Assembly (NCBI GenBank): GCA_024699855.1
Contig: JAMPIQ010000001.1
Location: 6,138,001 to 6,202,000 of the forward strand
DNA from: Aphelenchoides besseyi
Taxonomy: Eukaryota; Nematoda; Chromadorea; Rhabditida; Aphelenchoididae
DNA: 64,000 bases
Direction: 5' to 3'
Positions 10,008 through 21,531 of this stretch are shown piece after piece (positions within the stretch are counted from its first letter, which is position 1; the number at the start of each line of letters is the position of its first letter). The position numbers and the translations under genes were made by a program. Under the pieces are notes generated by a model, which searched no databases, was not told where the DNA came from, and saw only the letters and a program-made list of their open reading frames with translations.

Positions 10008-11391
10008 TCATACGATGTCGGGAATACCTTCGAACTGCAAAACGGACGGAAATAAGCAATCGACCTTTCGCACTCACAGTTTCAGCTGAGTCACGCTTCG
10101 GATCCTTGTTCATTATGTCCTTTCGTTTTGGACGAACGTACTATAAACAGGCAGAGTAAACTTCCGTCTAAGAACTCACTTTGCGTCTGAAGTTTGCGAT
10201 GAAGTTGTTCGAAATTGGCTGCAATTGGTCCGCTGGAGCATTAACGAGAACCGCAAGACTTCCTTGCGGCACAACTGCAACGGTCGATGCTCCTTCTACT
10301 GAAATTACTCACCGTTGTTCACGTTTGCGGCTTGCGGATTCTCGTGCGACTGAAAGCAAATTGATCAGAAGCTTCGTTCTGCGACTCCTACCGGTGCATT
10401 CACTCCGTTTTTTCGCACTTCACCCGTCAACACAGCATCCGTTCCCGCCTTTTTTCCGCCGTCTTTCTGGTCTCCATCCTTCTTTCCTGATGCTTGAGTT
10501 CCGGTGGCCGACTTTTCAGTTGCCTTCGAGTCGACCGTTTTTGTCCAGCTGAGCGGCTTCGGCATCGCGTCGTTTCTTTTTGTAGCGTCGATAGTACCAG
10601 ATGCCTCCGCCGACAACAACAATTAGCAAAAGTGCAACTCTGAACAAGTCGATCACTTCGACTAAACCCCTTCCAACTTACCCACATCCGATGCAAGTCC
10701 ACAAACGCCAGCCCGAAACACCCCATTGCGATTCTTCGTGAACTCCAGCGAAGACAGTCGCACCATCCTGAAATCAAGGCCACTATTCTGTGTAATTGTC
10801 AGAACCTTACGAGTCTGATTTGGAGACCCGAGATCTCCTCGACCGTTTCAACCTTGAAGTCAACGATATTGTTCTTGGCGGACTTGAACGACGCACACGG
10901 ATACGTGTTCGCGTCAGAGCCCTTTCCAACGACGATTCCGCTGCTGCTGACCTTCACTGGGACCGGGAAGTAGAAAATTGCATTGGAATCTAAAAAACAA
11001 TTTTTTACCTTATTAGAAAAAGCTTACCCGCAAATAGCAAAGATGATTTCTGATTTAATGGATTGTACATCAAACCAAACTTGAAGTCACAACCGCCAAC
11101 GACGAGTTTTATTGTTCTAAACAAAACGATTATCTCACACCAAAGTCTTTAAAACAAACTTTCCAGAATCCTTCTGACCATATTGGATGTTGAACTTGAG
11201 CTTACTGCCATTGAATTTGAGTTTGACGGCTCCGTTGTCGCACTTGCCGAGGTCGATGCTGAAAACACGGGATAATCAGTTGGGACGAAACTCGAAACTC
11301 ACGTCGTCTCTCCCGCATCGACTTGACACCCGGCCATCGCCATACGAGAAAGAAGGCCAACGACCTTGAACAAGAACAACAAACGAAGCAT
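10008..11391 (-). pseudogene. Secreted single-pass membrane protein, left-arm copy, frameshifted after the TM segment
   Basis: This has the same exon plan as the right-arm gene at 59171-60576. The exons are 11391-11303, 11258-11160, 11116-11028, 10989-10811, 10767-10682, 10639-10392, 10349-10313, 10274-10180, 10140-10078 and 10034-10008. It has a signal peptide ending MAMA, a cysteine-containing ectodomain, a membrane segment VALLLIVVVGGGIWYY and a charged tail. In the tail exon a run of five T on the + strand (10538-10542) replaces the four A of the right copy, so the frame reaches a stop soon after. The downstream exons are otherwise good and end in FEGIPDIV. Either it encodes a shortened tail or the run is a sequencing error. 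Confidence 0.75.
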
Positions 11392-11506
11392 CGGAGGATC
11401 GAAAAAGTCAAGGAACAAGACGGAAACCAGAGATCGCAGCGATTGACCGAAACCGAAGAATCGAGCTCCGAAGTCAACTTTTCGCATAAAATTAACGTGC
11501 TTGAAG

Positions 11507-11855
11507 CTAATTTCTACTCTGAATCACTAATTTTTGAATGTTTGAATTCACTGACCATCTTTGTCTTGGAAAGAAACGTCGCACAGAACAGAAAGGTTTG
11601 ACGATTGAGGCTCGTGTAATTCACCGCTTCAGTTGAGACAGCAAACTCACAGTCCTCCATTTCGATGGTTGCCCATTTCAGTACCAATACCTGATAGACT
11701 TGAACAGTTAGTGGTTGATTGATTGGATTTGCTTGAACGTCATTCCGAAAAGAATCGTTAAGCACCTTTTGGGCCACTTACTTTACTGTCGATTGGCTGC
11801 CCGTAAGTGCTAGTAATCAGAGAACTGGACTGCGGAGTGAATTCGAAAAGAGGGC
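11507..11855 (-). CDS. Uncharacterised gene, left-arm copy, partial model
   Basis: This is the mirror image of 58707-59055. A coding-like exon reads through ATIEMEDCEFAVSTEAVN and TFLFCATFLSKTKM, followed by a GTCAGT donor and a small terminal exon ending in TAG. The upstream exon limits are ambiguous because two frames are open. I do not recognise the family. Confidence 0.35.
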
Positions 11856-12295
11856 CTTATAGAATGCGTCTTTTTTAGTGGCCATTCGCGCGGTCCAAAC
11901 TGATGAGCAGAAATGTGTTGAATTCGAGGTCGTTTAGTTCGAAACATGAAGAAACTGACAAGGTTTTCTGTGCCGTTGAGGATCGAGAGTGGGCCAACTG
12001 ATAGTGACATCGTTATCAACGAAGCGTACAATGCGAAACACCTCTTGTTTTAATTTTGATCTTGTAATTTTACTTTTTGTTGTACATTTGATGGCCAAAA
12101 TCGCGTCCAGTCGAACACCTCTTCAACGGCGTAAATATTCCACCCTCGTGTTGTTAATAAATTCGTTTTTTATCTTCTATTTGATTAAATACAAACATTA
12201 TTCTACAAAAACATCTTTATTATGTTACAGTTGATGATAAAAACAAATGAATACGTTAAGTGCAATTAAAAACTCGGTTCCAGCAGCGTAGTCAC

Positions 12296-12936
12296 TTAAG
12301 CGTCCGATTCCAGCAATTCAAACTCCTCAAGACGCATCAATTCGTTTGCGATGTGAGGCTCTTCTTTGCAAAATACATCGTATTCGTCCAGTTCCACGAT
12401 CGCGAACAAATTCCGTAATGCAAACTTTAAAGTGGCCTCCTTCAATTCGGACAGTTGGTCGAATCGGAATGACAATTTGAGAACGTCGAAAGCGCCATCG
12501 ACACTTGGATTCTTCATCATGCTTTTGACACACAGTTTCTGAAAACACTTATGATTTAAACCAATGATTGAAATGATACCTGAAGATCAGTCAGATCATA
12601 ACGATCGGCTGCTATCCATAGTGCGGCGTCGATGAGTTCGATATTCTCGACCCTTCGTGTGATCATGAACGTCAACATCGCTTCGATGATCTGAGCATCC
12701 AAATCGTCCATGATAATCGTGTTGCTCACGGCTTCAACGGTTCCCGCGTGCTCGAACATCTTTTGGAAGATGTTCGAGCTCTTCATCAAAATGGACTTAA
12801 GGAACTGCAACCAAATAATTATTGTCAATTAAAAAGAACTTACATAAAAGATTGTCCCGTTTTGTGCAATGATCCTGACATTTCCAAAGTCGGGATCCTT
12901 GAACATCTCGCTGACGAATCCTTGAACTCCGTACAT
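12296..12936 (-). CDS. BTB/POZ-domain protein, 186 aa, intact left-arm copy
   Basis: The exons are 12936-12844, 12804-12580 and 12538-12296, with 39-41 nt introns and no frame break. The protein starts MYGVQGFVSEMFKDPDFGNV and shows a BTB fold. It has a start-of-domain strand NVRIIAQNGTIFY, the SSNIFQKMFEH helix, and the hydrophobic MDDLDAQIIEAMLTFMIT that corresponds to the usual D...F..ll.fiYt element. The C-terminal 80 residues resemble a short BACK-like helical region. There is no MATH domain upstream. BTB proteins of this kind usually act as Cullin-3 substrate adaptors; that role is inference. The right-arm copy is frameshifted. Confidence 0.82.
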
Positions 12937-13782
12937 TTTAGACAATAGGGAGTGGGACGAATGAGCAAGCCGAGGAGTAGTCGTCACACCGATATCAATT
13001 TTTTTCTATCGGAAAACACAAGGGCAATCAAGCAAAGTGACCTCGAGTAATTACGGGTCCACCGAAGAGCTGATTGCACTCCAATTTACAGCCAATAATC
13101 ATGACGCAAACTACGCGATTGAAAGGCGGCTTTTTCGAATCCTTCGAGTCGCATCTTCAACAAAACAAAACGCCAGTTGTGCAACAATTGAAACTGGATC
13201 TTAACCGTCGGACTTATTCCCAGAAGGCTACACGTTTTTCAAAATGCTGCTTCTAGAAGCGTCGTCGGTTATGTCTGTTTGGTTTGTTCTATTGGATCTC
13301 AATCGACGAGTGATTTGAATTGCCTGAGGCTCAGTGTGATCTTAGATAGCCGTTGGTCGAGTTTGCGGTCTCGTCAGAGCTTTTATTTTGCAATAAGACA
13401 ATCAGAGTTTTTGTTTATATCAAAGAAACAACGCAGTGAAGGACTTTGAATGCAATAAAAACTTCGTGTGTTTCATTAATTCTTTTTCGGATTCGCATTT
13501 AACGAACAACCAAAAATTCTTGTGTTTCAAGTTGATTCCAAAGCGTCTTCCGTTTGTCTTCTAGGCTCTATCGACTGTCTTCTTGATTTTCACTCCATCG
13601 CCATTTAGGTCATAGAAGAACGACAATGTTCCTAAAAGAACAGCACAATAAAGAACGTAAACTCACGTCAAAAACAATTCTTGAGCTCTATCGGTCGAAC
13701 TGTTGTTAACCCGAAACGGTATCGAAGTGAAGATCACACAATGTTGACGTAGACAAGAATCTCAAAATGAGCAAAAGAAAGT
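12937..13782. other. Arm sequence between the BTB gene and the tRNA, no firm gene
   Basis: Open stretches occur around 12961-13260 on the + strand, but the two arms differ here by run-length changes that shift the frames, so none is supported. An AATAAA is present near 13455. A short frame containing FYDLNGDGVKIKK on the minus strand near 13600 looks coding but lacks a workable upstream exon. Confidence 0.35.
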
Positions 13783-13864
13783 TGCCCGCTGCAAGGATTG
13801 AACTTGCGACCTTCTGTTTGCACGACCGTACGAGACAGACGCTCTGCCACTGAGCTAAGAGGGC
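13783..13864 (-). tRNA. tRNA-Thr(CGT) with a 10-nt intron, left-arm copy
   Basis: This is identical to the right-arm tRNA. It has acceptor GCCCTCT/AGCGGGC (one T-C mismatch at pair 5-68), D stem GCTC/GAGC, anticodon stem TCTGT/ACAGA with anticodon CGT, a 10-nt intron after position 37, and T arm GCAAG-TTCAATC-CTTGC. The discriminator base is A. Confidence 0.9.
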
Positions 13865-13928
13865 ATACAAGTGGGGTGGACGTTGCGAGATTCAAAACCG
13901 TTGACTCGAAGACCGTACAGCGATTCTT

Positions 13929-14910
13929 GTCGCACGGAATTTTCCATCTTAAGAAAAAGAATCACCAGACCTTCAAACAGAAAACACAGTAATCAGTAAA
14001 ATCAAAAACCTATCGGAGCACAGTGAAAACGTGAGAACAATACTGCATTTGACAGTCTATTGCGATAAAATGTTCAATAATCATATAAACAATAAATACG
14101 GACACCCTAACATGTTCCTCGCCATTCAAATTTAAAATAGAAAAACAAATTGTACTGAACGAAAAACAAACAGAACAAAGACTATTGGAAGACTCCGGTG
14201 TCAACTGTTCTCCGCGAATGGGCGCTGGACAGCCACCGTACCGTAGCTTTCGGTCACGTTTCAATGATTGGTGTTCGCGCTCTACGAGTACTTGTTGAAG
14301 CTGTTGATTCTGTTTACTGATGTTTGTACGCGAAAATAGGATCTTCTTATTTCGCTTTAATTATTTATTCAATGTGAAGGAATACAACCTGATTAGCAAA
14401 AGTGTCTAAGAGAAGAAGGGGGAATAGAGGAAAAGAGGAATCAGCGTAAAACATCTGCTAGGGGAAGCTAATTCCCGAATCGGGAACATGTTTTTGGTTG
14501 ACGTTATGAAAACGTATTTGCTGGCCATTTTGACGATCTGTTTTTCAGTGGTGCGTGTTACTTTTCTCGCCTGTTCGTCGATTGATTTACTATTCAAGGT
14601 TATTTCTCTCCTAAAAATATTGTAGTCAATTTCTCTTAATTCCTTTTGTTGAGTCTTTTGAAGAGATTGTGAAGTGACCATCCCTCTGCCGAACACCTGA
14701 TGTTTTGTTGTCCACCGTCTTTGTTTTGTTTGTTACCTTTTTTCTTAAACTAATAAATTCCTCCTTACCTACTCCGCTTGAAGACTGAACACCTTTGATA
14801 GAGCTTACTCTCATCTGCTCAACAATTAAATTGAAAGACGAAGGATTAGTTTGTAGACAGCAACAATCAAAACCACAGAGTTGAAAGAAGGAACTCACAC
14901 GCAAACAATA
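13929..14910. other. Intergenic, nothing recognised
   Basis: AT-rich sequence with short frames on both strands. No repeat shared with the rest of the window was seen. Confidence 0.4.
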
Positions 14911-15720
14911 CTTAATTGACCTGTTTATTGAGGGCAATTTCGACAACAAAAAAGTTGAGGCCGAAAAAGCGAGCGTCGAAAAACCTTCGTTTGAATTGGC
15001 GCGCGGTTGTTCGATGTGCAAAAAAATGTACTTGAATGAAATTGCATTTTTTCGCTCTTATTCAAGCTTTTAAATAAACTTCAATTTTGTTTTTGTTCGC
15101 CCATTCTCGCTTTTTCAGACCGTTCTAAATAATAGAAAAGTTTGCTATCGACGGAATTGAAGTATTTGTGAACGAAAACAGCATGGACAAATTGATTGGC
15201 AAGCTCAAGGAGGGCGTTCAGATCGACGGTTTAAAGGGCTGACAGTCAACGGAAAGAATTTTCATATAATTCCTTTGACAATTCTCAATTTTAAATCCAT
15301 TACAAACAGTAGAACTTTAAGAAGTTTATCGGAAAAGCTCGGGAGTACTCGGACAGGAGCCCTCCGGATGTAATCCACTCTTCAGAGAAAGTTTTGAGGC
15401 GCCGCGGCACTTCGCATCAAGATCACATCACACTCGGCTAAAATCAAGTTGTTAGACCCAATTTGTGCTGGGATCAACGGAAAGCAAAGCCAATAATTCG
15501 CAAATGCATCGATTAATGCCGAAAATAAGTAAAATTTAGCATTAACATTATTTATTTCTTGATTTAAATATCAGTCAAACTTCTACGCAATGAACTTTGC
15601 GGAGAGCGAGCACCTAGAGGCTTTGTTAAAGTCGATCAAAAAGACGGCGGAGATCATTGGGCAAACAGGTTTGAACATTGTTGACGCGGAGTTAAACAGC
15701 CAATTTCTGTAATGTCCGGA
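14911..15720 (+). pseudogene. Gene-like coding stretches, frames broken, identity unknown
   Basis: Several short stretches read like protein but in different frames with stops between them. One near 14930-15070 contains VEAEKASVEKPSFELARGC. One near 15145-15240 contains FAIDGIEVFVNENSMDKLIG. One near 15310-15440 contains FKKFIGKAREYSDRSP. One near 15592-15712 starts MNFAESEHLEALLKSIKKT. I could not join them with plausible introns. They may be exons of one decayed gene or separate remnants. No family is assigned. Confidence 0.3.
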
Positions 15721-16210
15721 AAGAGTCATGTAAGATAGGCAACAACTCCTATGATTTCAGTCGTATTGTCTACTAGTTTATCAATAAATTTTCCTCTGTA
15801 ATTTGGATTTTTATTTGGTTTTTAAGGTTTTCTGTTTTGAATGTTGATATTGACATGCTCGATTCTCCTCACACCAGATAGGAAATAATTCGGTTCTAAT
15901 GGTTTTCTTGCGATTAAAAAAGTTTATAACTTTAGGTAAAATTGAACAAGACATTTGCAAACTTCGGCACAATTACCTCGTAGTCACAGTGATTTGATTT
16001 GAAAGGAGAGCGCAGTTGGAAGCCGACGTTGGCTATTTACTTATCATATGATGTCCACTTGTCCTCATAATTTCACCCGTTCAACTGCCCATTCCTGTTT
16101 AAGTTCTAAGCCATTAAAGTTTTGGAATAAAGGTATAAAGAAAATCGTAAATGGATGTTCGATACCGTGTTGTCCAAATTCGAAATTCCACACGAAGCTG
16201 ACAACCGACT

Positions 16211-17281
16211 TTGATAATTCCAATTGGGCGTACATTAAAATTTTGTCACGGCTACAAACTCTTCGATCCGCACTGCAAAATCGTTTACAAAGGCCAATGT
16301 TCGCTTTGTGAAGTCGAACGGAAGAACGAAGAGAAAACGCATTTAATGATTCGGGAAGAAGTTCGAAAAATTCGTTTAGATAACCACCATTTTCAGAACC
16401 AGTTCAACGGAAAGGTAAAAGAAATTGATGAACATTGAGAATAACTTTGCTTCCAAATCGACATTTTGATGGCACAATTAGCAACGTTAAAGGACAATTT
16501 TGTGCCATCTGAAATCAAATCTTATAAGACGGCGTACAAAGTGGAGAGAATGGAAGAATAGAATCAAGAGCTGAGCGAACAGGTAGATTCTAAACTTGAA
16601 ATCCAAAACATCGATTTCAGATTGGCAATTTGTGCATCGAACAAAACAATTTGATGGCGAAAAATGGTACGCGATAAACCAGCCAATATCGTTTCTATGA
16701 TCATGTGGAGCTTCGTAGAGATGCCAAACTCACCGACTTCGTTCTGATTGTTAATGGCCAAAACATTTCGGTAAGTGCATGTTTGAACTTATCGTACCAA
16801 CAGCTTTTAAGCGGAAAAAAACGTTCTTGCATCCAAATCAAAATTCTTTGCCGATCAATTCGAAGAGAATCCGCGTAAAAAAAGTACTCAATCGGAAACA
16901 CAAACTTCGAATTTTTTGCATCAATGGTCGAGTATATTTATTTGGGAAAGTCTGAGAAGTTCGATGAAGACCTGAACGACTTGTATAAAATGGCTAATCA
17001 ATTTCCGAGTTGGAGGTGAGAATTTGTGTCTTTTAGGTTGATGTTGTGAAGTTGCAGGAAAAATGTATCGCAGAAATGAAATCCAAGTTGATCATGGAAT
17101 CTGCACCTCATTTTTTGATCATGTCAATCGCACAGAAAGATAACCAGTTGAGCGAAATAGTGGTTGAGTTTGCTGAACAAAACGGTGGAAAAGAGAAACT
17201 CGTTTTGTCCAATGCGTTCTCAAAACTCCTCGCGGAGAATGTCGTAATGTACAGTGAAGTCATGAAAGCATTACGTCGTTA
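16211..17281 (+). pseudogene. BTB-domain pseudogene with zinc-finger-like and coiled-coil N-terminal part
   Basis: The order of remnants is a Cys-rich segment KFCHGYKLFDPHCK with CSLCEVE, a helical region rich in Glu and Arg, a second helical exon with an in-frame stop (near 16559), and a BTB start DAKLTDFVLIVNGQNIS. BTB pieces NVLASKSKFFADQFEENP and FASMVEYIYLGKSEKFDED follow in different frames, then a BACK-like C-terminus ending SEVMKALRR before TAA at 17279-17281. Intron borders GTAAGT and TGCAG are still visible. At least one nonsense codon and one or two frameshifts make it non-functional as read. Confidence 0.72.
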
Positions 17282-17909
17282 ACTTTTCAATAAACTTTTT
17301 TGTTCTTTTTTTTTGATGAAATCCTCGAGATTGTAAGCAAGGTCCCAAGGATTTCTTGTTTTGATCGTTGTAATCAGAAGAATCAGAGAGATTGACTTTA
17401 GAAAGTGAGCCCTACAATTTCAGCTTTTGAGTTATTCAAATAGTGAGTTTACACATTGATTATTAATTACAATTGCTAAACTTTTCAACAAGCATTTGAA
17501 TTCAACAGCGATATACTTCAACGCCGTGCAAAAAATGACTTCTGGCTTTTTGTTAGCACATGAACATCTAAACAAACAGATTGAGAGCAGATTGCGCGCT
17601 TGTAATCGAACTAAAGAACGAGCAGAAAACTTGGTCTTGACGTTTGAAAGTTCAACTTCTTCGTTTAGTGTACTCATCACAAAGAACTTCCATCTGTTCT
17701 AATACAACAGTTCAGTTTGAATTTTTGGTTACACTGGAAACGCTAAAAATCCGCACTAAAACTTGATGCTCGTAAGTGGACTTTGTTTGGGGATTATTCG
17801 CTTCGAATCTTATGACTCATAGTGGTCGCAATGATTTCATGAAGTTAATCGGTATAAAACGACAGTCATTTGTGATTGCAACATAATATTTTTGGTTCCA
17901 ATATCTGTG
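17282..17909. other. Intergenic with a short open stretch
   Basis: AATAAA of the BTB pseudogene lies near 17290. 17496-17702 reads open on the + strand (AVQKMTSGFLLAHEHLNK), but there is no start context or partner exon, so no gene is called. Confidence 0.3.
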
Positions 17910-19381
17910 ATGTTGGTTTCTAGACTACTAATCGGTTCCGTTCTTGTGACGTTTGCGGATGCGGGCTCATGGTCAGTGGTTGTACGAGCGATTAAACGCA
18001 ACAACACGCAGAGATCTCAAAGCTACGTTTATGGTCAGAGTTCAGCTACATACAATGCTTTGTATCGTGGTTAGATATGAAATTCAGTTACATTAAATAA
18101 CAAGTATTTTAATGTTAAGGAATTGTGTACGTGGGAAAACCGCCTAAGCCTTTTAGCCTAGTAAGTGATCAATAGTTTGTTTGGTTAGTAATATCGAGCC
18201 TTCTGGTTTTTGACACAGGTTAACATCTCACAGCCTTCCAATACAATTTCCACTTAAGGTTCCGAAATACTTTGGCTTCCAAAAAAAAGTTGCAAGTCTT
18301 TGGGTTTGTTGGTTGTAGAATAACTGACAAAATAGTAGTTTTTAGGTCCCTACGCTGATCGCTGCAGTTCGGGTATCGAGCTTTACGATCCCAATGCTTC
18401 TCTTTCTGCACGATCCACCAATGCATCTTTCAACATCAAATACGGTATGTGCATACAGAAATCAATTAACTGTTCAAAAATTATAGTAACTGGCTCAGTT
18501 CGAGGTCATTACTACAACGATTATTTGACGGTTAGTTCATTGATAATTTTTTTGTTCAAGTAAAGTTTAGTTTGGAGGTTCATTGCGCCTCAAGAAACCG
18601 ATTACATTTGGTGCCGGCGAAGAAATGGAATTTATAGATCAGGTTTGCAAAATCGATTACAACGTTTTGAATTCTCGTAGGGAGTTCTTGGTCTCCCAAG
18701 TTCGATCGATTCGCTCGAACGTGGCAGTTCAGTGATGCACGAGGCTTGGCGTCAAAATCTTCTCGACGCTCCAATCTTCACGATTAACATGCGAAGATGT
18801 CCGGAATATGAAGGCGATTGCCAAGACAGTGGTGTGATCAACTTTGGAACATTGAACAAGCATAACTGCGATGAAGTTGATGACTATATTTATGTTGATT
18901 CTGACTGTAAGTCAGATTCTGAACACAATCAATCCAAAATAGCTCAGCATTGGCAATTTAGTGTGTCGCAATTTCAAATCGGAAATACACGTTTATTGAC
19001 ACCTTTCAAAGCAATTACCGGTAACTCACAGAACCATGTTCGTCTTATTCACGTCTTACAGATTCGGGTGCTGCAGTCATAAACGCCCCCACAAAAATTG
19101 TCGAACAGATTATGAAGAAATTGAAAGCAACTGCTGTGACCGGAGGCTACATAGTCAAGTGCGATATGGATGCATCGATCACGTTAACTATCAATAGTCG
19201 TCAGTACACTATTCCTTCGAAACAAATGCTTTTGAATCTGCGCAACGGCTACTGTCGAATGCTATTGGAAGGCTATGATTCCGTCAATATGTGGATCCTT
19301 GGAATACCTTTCACGCAGACATACTGTCAGGTCCACAACATTGAAAAGCGTACTATTGGCTTTGCAAAAGCCCGAAACTGA
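17910..19381 (+). CDS. Pepsin-like (A1) aspartic protease, copy 1, one non-canonical splice acceptor
   Basis: There are ten exons: 17910-18069, 18120-18160, 18206-18218, 18259-18303, 18346-18444, 18487-18530, 18571-18642, 18681-18906, 18943-19020 and 19062-19381. They total 365 aa in one frame. A signal peptide (LVTFADAGS) starts the protein. The first active site VFDTGSEILWLP is split over exons 3 and 4. The flap region NIKYVTGSVRGHYY has V where YGTGS is usual. The second active site is DSGAAVINAP, and the C-terminus has WILGIPFTQTYC typical of the family. The exon plan equals copy 2 at 25156. The acceptor of intron 2 reads TG (18204-18205) instead of AG, so correct splicing is doubtful. 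Confidence 0.82.
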
Positions 19382-19954
19382 TTAGGAGTCTGATGATAAG
19401 CAATAAAGAGAAGTTGTTCAATTAACTTGAACTTACAATTTGTGTTTAGTGCTCAGCCAAAGAATTCGTTTAATTGGAGTGCTAGTTTCTCACTCATGAA
19501 CTTTTAGATAGCCTATGTTCATGATTTTGCCATGAGTTTGAAAGTTTGTATTCGAAAGAAGTTCGATTTGCGGTCAACATTTTTAATGAGCGATTTGAAC
19601 AATTCGCAGGTATCAATCGAATTTTGATCTTTGATGATCGTTTGTGCCGAAAACGAGTTGTTTGAGTAAAAGAAAGTTGTCGATGATTCAGTCATTGATT
19701 GCGCGACCTACGTCTTTTGATCTCCGGACCCCATTTGTTTATTTTTGTCTCCAACTCCTTCCGTTCATCTTTTAGACCACTGACATTTGATTGTACAGGT
19801 CGACGAGTTGAACAGCGAACTCGAGCAATTGAATGCCGAAATTTAAGAAAGTGAAGAAAAGCTCAAATTTTCAAATGACAAGTCTTGTCGTGTTCATGTC
19901 GAATTGATCGTAAAAAAGGGCTTGTAAGAAGCAATTTGAAATGTATTTGTTTAG
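19382..19954. other. Intergenic, with broken coiled-coil coding traces at its end
   Basis: An AATAAA follows the protease near 19400. From about 19800 a reading frame VDELNSELEQLNAEI continues past an in-frame TAA, like a decayed upstream exon of the next gene. Nothing else is recognised. Confidence 0.35.
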
Positions 19955-20455
19955 AAGCGGAAGCTGCTCAACTTAATGCAAAACCCATTGCCGACTACCA
20001 AGCTGAACAAAAGAAGAAAGCAGAAGCTAAAGTCGATCAGAAGAAGACAGCTCATAATTTGCGTGGCAAAGTTGTTCCTGGTTTGCCACCGCCGGGACCA
20101 GAGGGCTGGGAGCCGGATTGGATTCCGCCTGAAAAGTTCACGTACATGGGTCCGTTGAAGATGGAGCTAGCTCCACCGGTCGTGATGGTAAGACATGAGA
20201 AAATGACTGATATCTAAATGTCTTCAGGAGCACGAGTTGGATAAGGCGAGCGATAAAGAGCCTCCAGCGGATCAACCAATCGTCTGGGCCGACGAAATGA
20301 ACTTGGTTTATGATATTGGTTCTGAGGTCGAACAGTTAACTCTCCACGGTAAACCATTTAAGATGCCGAAACGTTCGTCTGCTCAACCACGTGCTCAAAA
20401 CCCTCCACGTCGTTCAGCCGAAGCTCGCAACCTAAAGGCCATCCGCGAAGATTAA
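19955..20455 (+). CDS. Uncharacterised coiled-coil, proline-rich protein, 3' exons
   Basis: The exons 19955-20187 and 20228-20455 join in frame across a 40-nt intron. The visible 153 residues start with a Lys/Ala/Gln-rich helix (QAEQKKKAEAKVDQKK). They then have the motif GLPPPGPEGWEPDWIPPEKF, and end in a basic Pro/Arg tail. The upstream part is unclear: the frame before 19955 has an in-frame TAA and a phase that does not fit, so either the 5' end is decayed or an exon was missed. No family is recognised. Confidence 0.45.
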
Positions 20456-21062
20456 ACGGTGATTCGGTGTTGATATCAACTTGAATTTATGTGATGAACG
20501 TCTTTGTTAAACACCTTAAAAATCGAAATGTTCACCTGTTCAAACGACTCAACTGTACACGTCCGACGTTTTTGCTTTCCTTTCGATTTTGTTTTCCATC
20601 TTACGTTCGATCACTTTTCTTGTGAATGTTCTTGTTCATAAAATGGCAGATGGAAAATCTCTTTTCTTTCGACTTCTTTTTGAGTTCCTGTGGTAAGGAG
20701 TTTTGAATTCTTTGCTTTTCGTTCACATGAGAAGAATGCGTTGAGGTTAATGAGTCAATATGATCGCCTTTTTATTGGAAACATGAAGGATATAGGTGGA
20801 CAGACGACCAAGTTAACAGTCACTTGAACGAATTAATCCGCGGATTCTTTACAGTTTCGTTCTTTCTGTTGTGTTTCTCGAGTTAGTCTGTCTGTTTTCG
20901 AAATTTGAATCGCATATGGTTACACAAGCAGGTTGCAAAAGCACTTGGTCTTTTCATTGAAAACAGCAAAGAAATAGGCGGAGACACGACCAAATTGTCA
21001 GTCACTTGGACAGAACTATCTGTCGGTTGCTCCACCGAGGTTCTTCGCATTTGATCGGCTCA
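20456..21062. other. Intergenic with two diverged tandem copies of a short coding-like unit
   Basis: 20765-20835 and 20941-21017 share TTTT(T/C)ATTG(G/A)AAA(C), the spacing that follows it, and a common GACCAA(G/A)TT(A/G)(A/T)CAGTCACTTG core. Translated, they read LFIGNMKDIGGQTTKLTVT and LFIENSKEIGGDTTKLSVT. Neither has a supported start or splice context. Confidence 0.45.
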
Positions 21063-21487
21063 GCAATTCGGTTCCACTCGCCATTTTGCAGGAGCTTGTT
21101 TTCGGAGATCAAAGGCACCAGTCTGCTCATTTGCATAACCTAATTCGGGTATTTAACGGTTGGAGTTTAGAACGGACATTCTCATTTGCTCGTTTCCATT
21201 TGATCAAGTCGTCGCCGAAACGTCTGAGCGTTCATTCGTTAGTACGATTAGTAAGCTCGTCGGAGAAGGTGAGTTGAAGGTCAATTCAGAAGTCACAAGT
21301 GTGCTTAGAACCAACGCCGTCGCTCAAGGAAAGCTTCCGAACGTGTAGGACTGGTCACTAGATGCAGCGTCAAGACAACCTTTTGCAACCACTCAACTTG
21401 TTGCGATTGAAGCGAATGTGAGAGTAACAACGATCAGAAACCGTCTGTTTTGTTTCACTGAATTGATGGCGACTTTCAATTTCAAGT
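21063..21487 (+). repeat. About 425-bp dispersed repeat, copy 2
   Basis: This is the inverted partner of 3818-4242. The ATTTGCAT octamer, a TATTTAACGG stretch and a GTGAGTTG donor-like site are conserved. It lies directly upstream of the small gene at 21532 and could supply its promoter and 5' region. Confidence 0.7.
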
Positions 21488-21531
21488 TCCGAGACAGCAG
21501 ACGAGTAGACACGATTGTGGTCTTCGGCAGA

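Larger units (their letters stand above)
9869..13928 (+). repeat. Left arm of a large inverted duplication (partner 56628-60969)
   Basis: The reverse complement of 56628-60969 aligns along this 4.06-kb arm with very few base differences; in the central part paired coordinates sum to about 70561. The arm holds, on the minus strand, a membrane-protein gene, an uncharacterised gene, a BTB gene and a tRNA-Thr. The right arm is about 280 bp longer, mostly because of one insertion at 60441-60738. Outside both ends the similarity stops abruptly. Confidence 0.95.
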
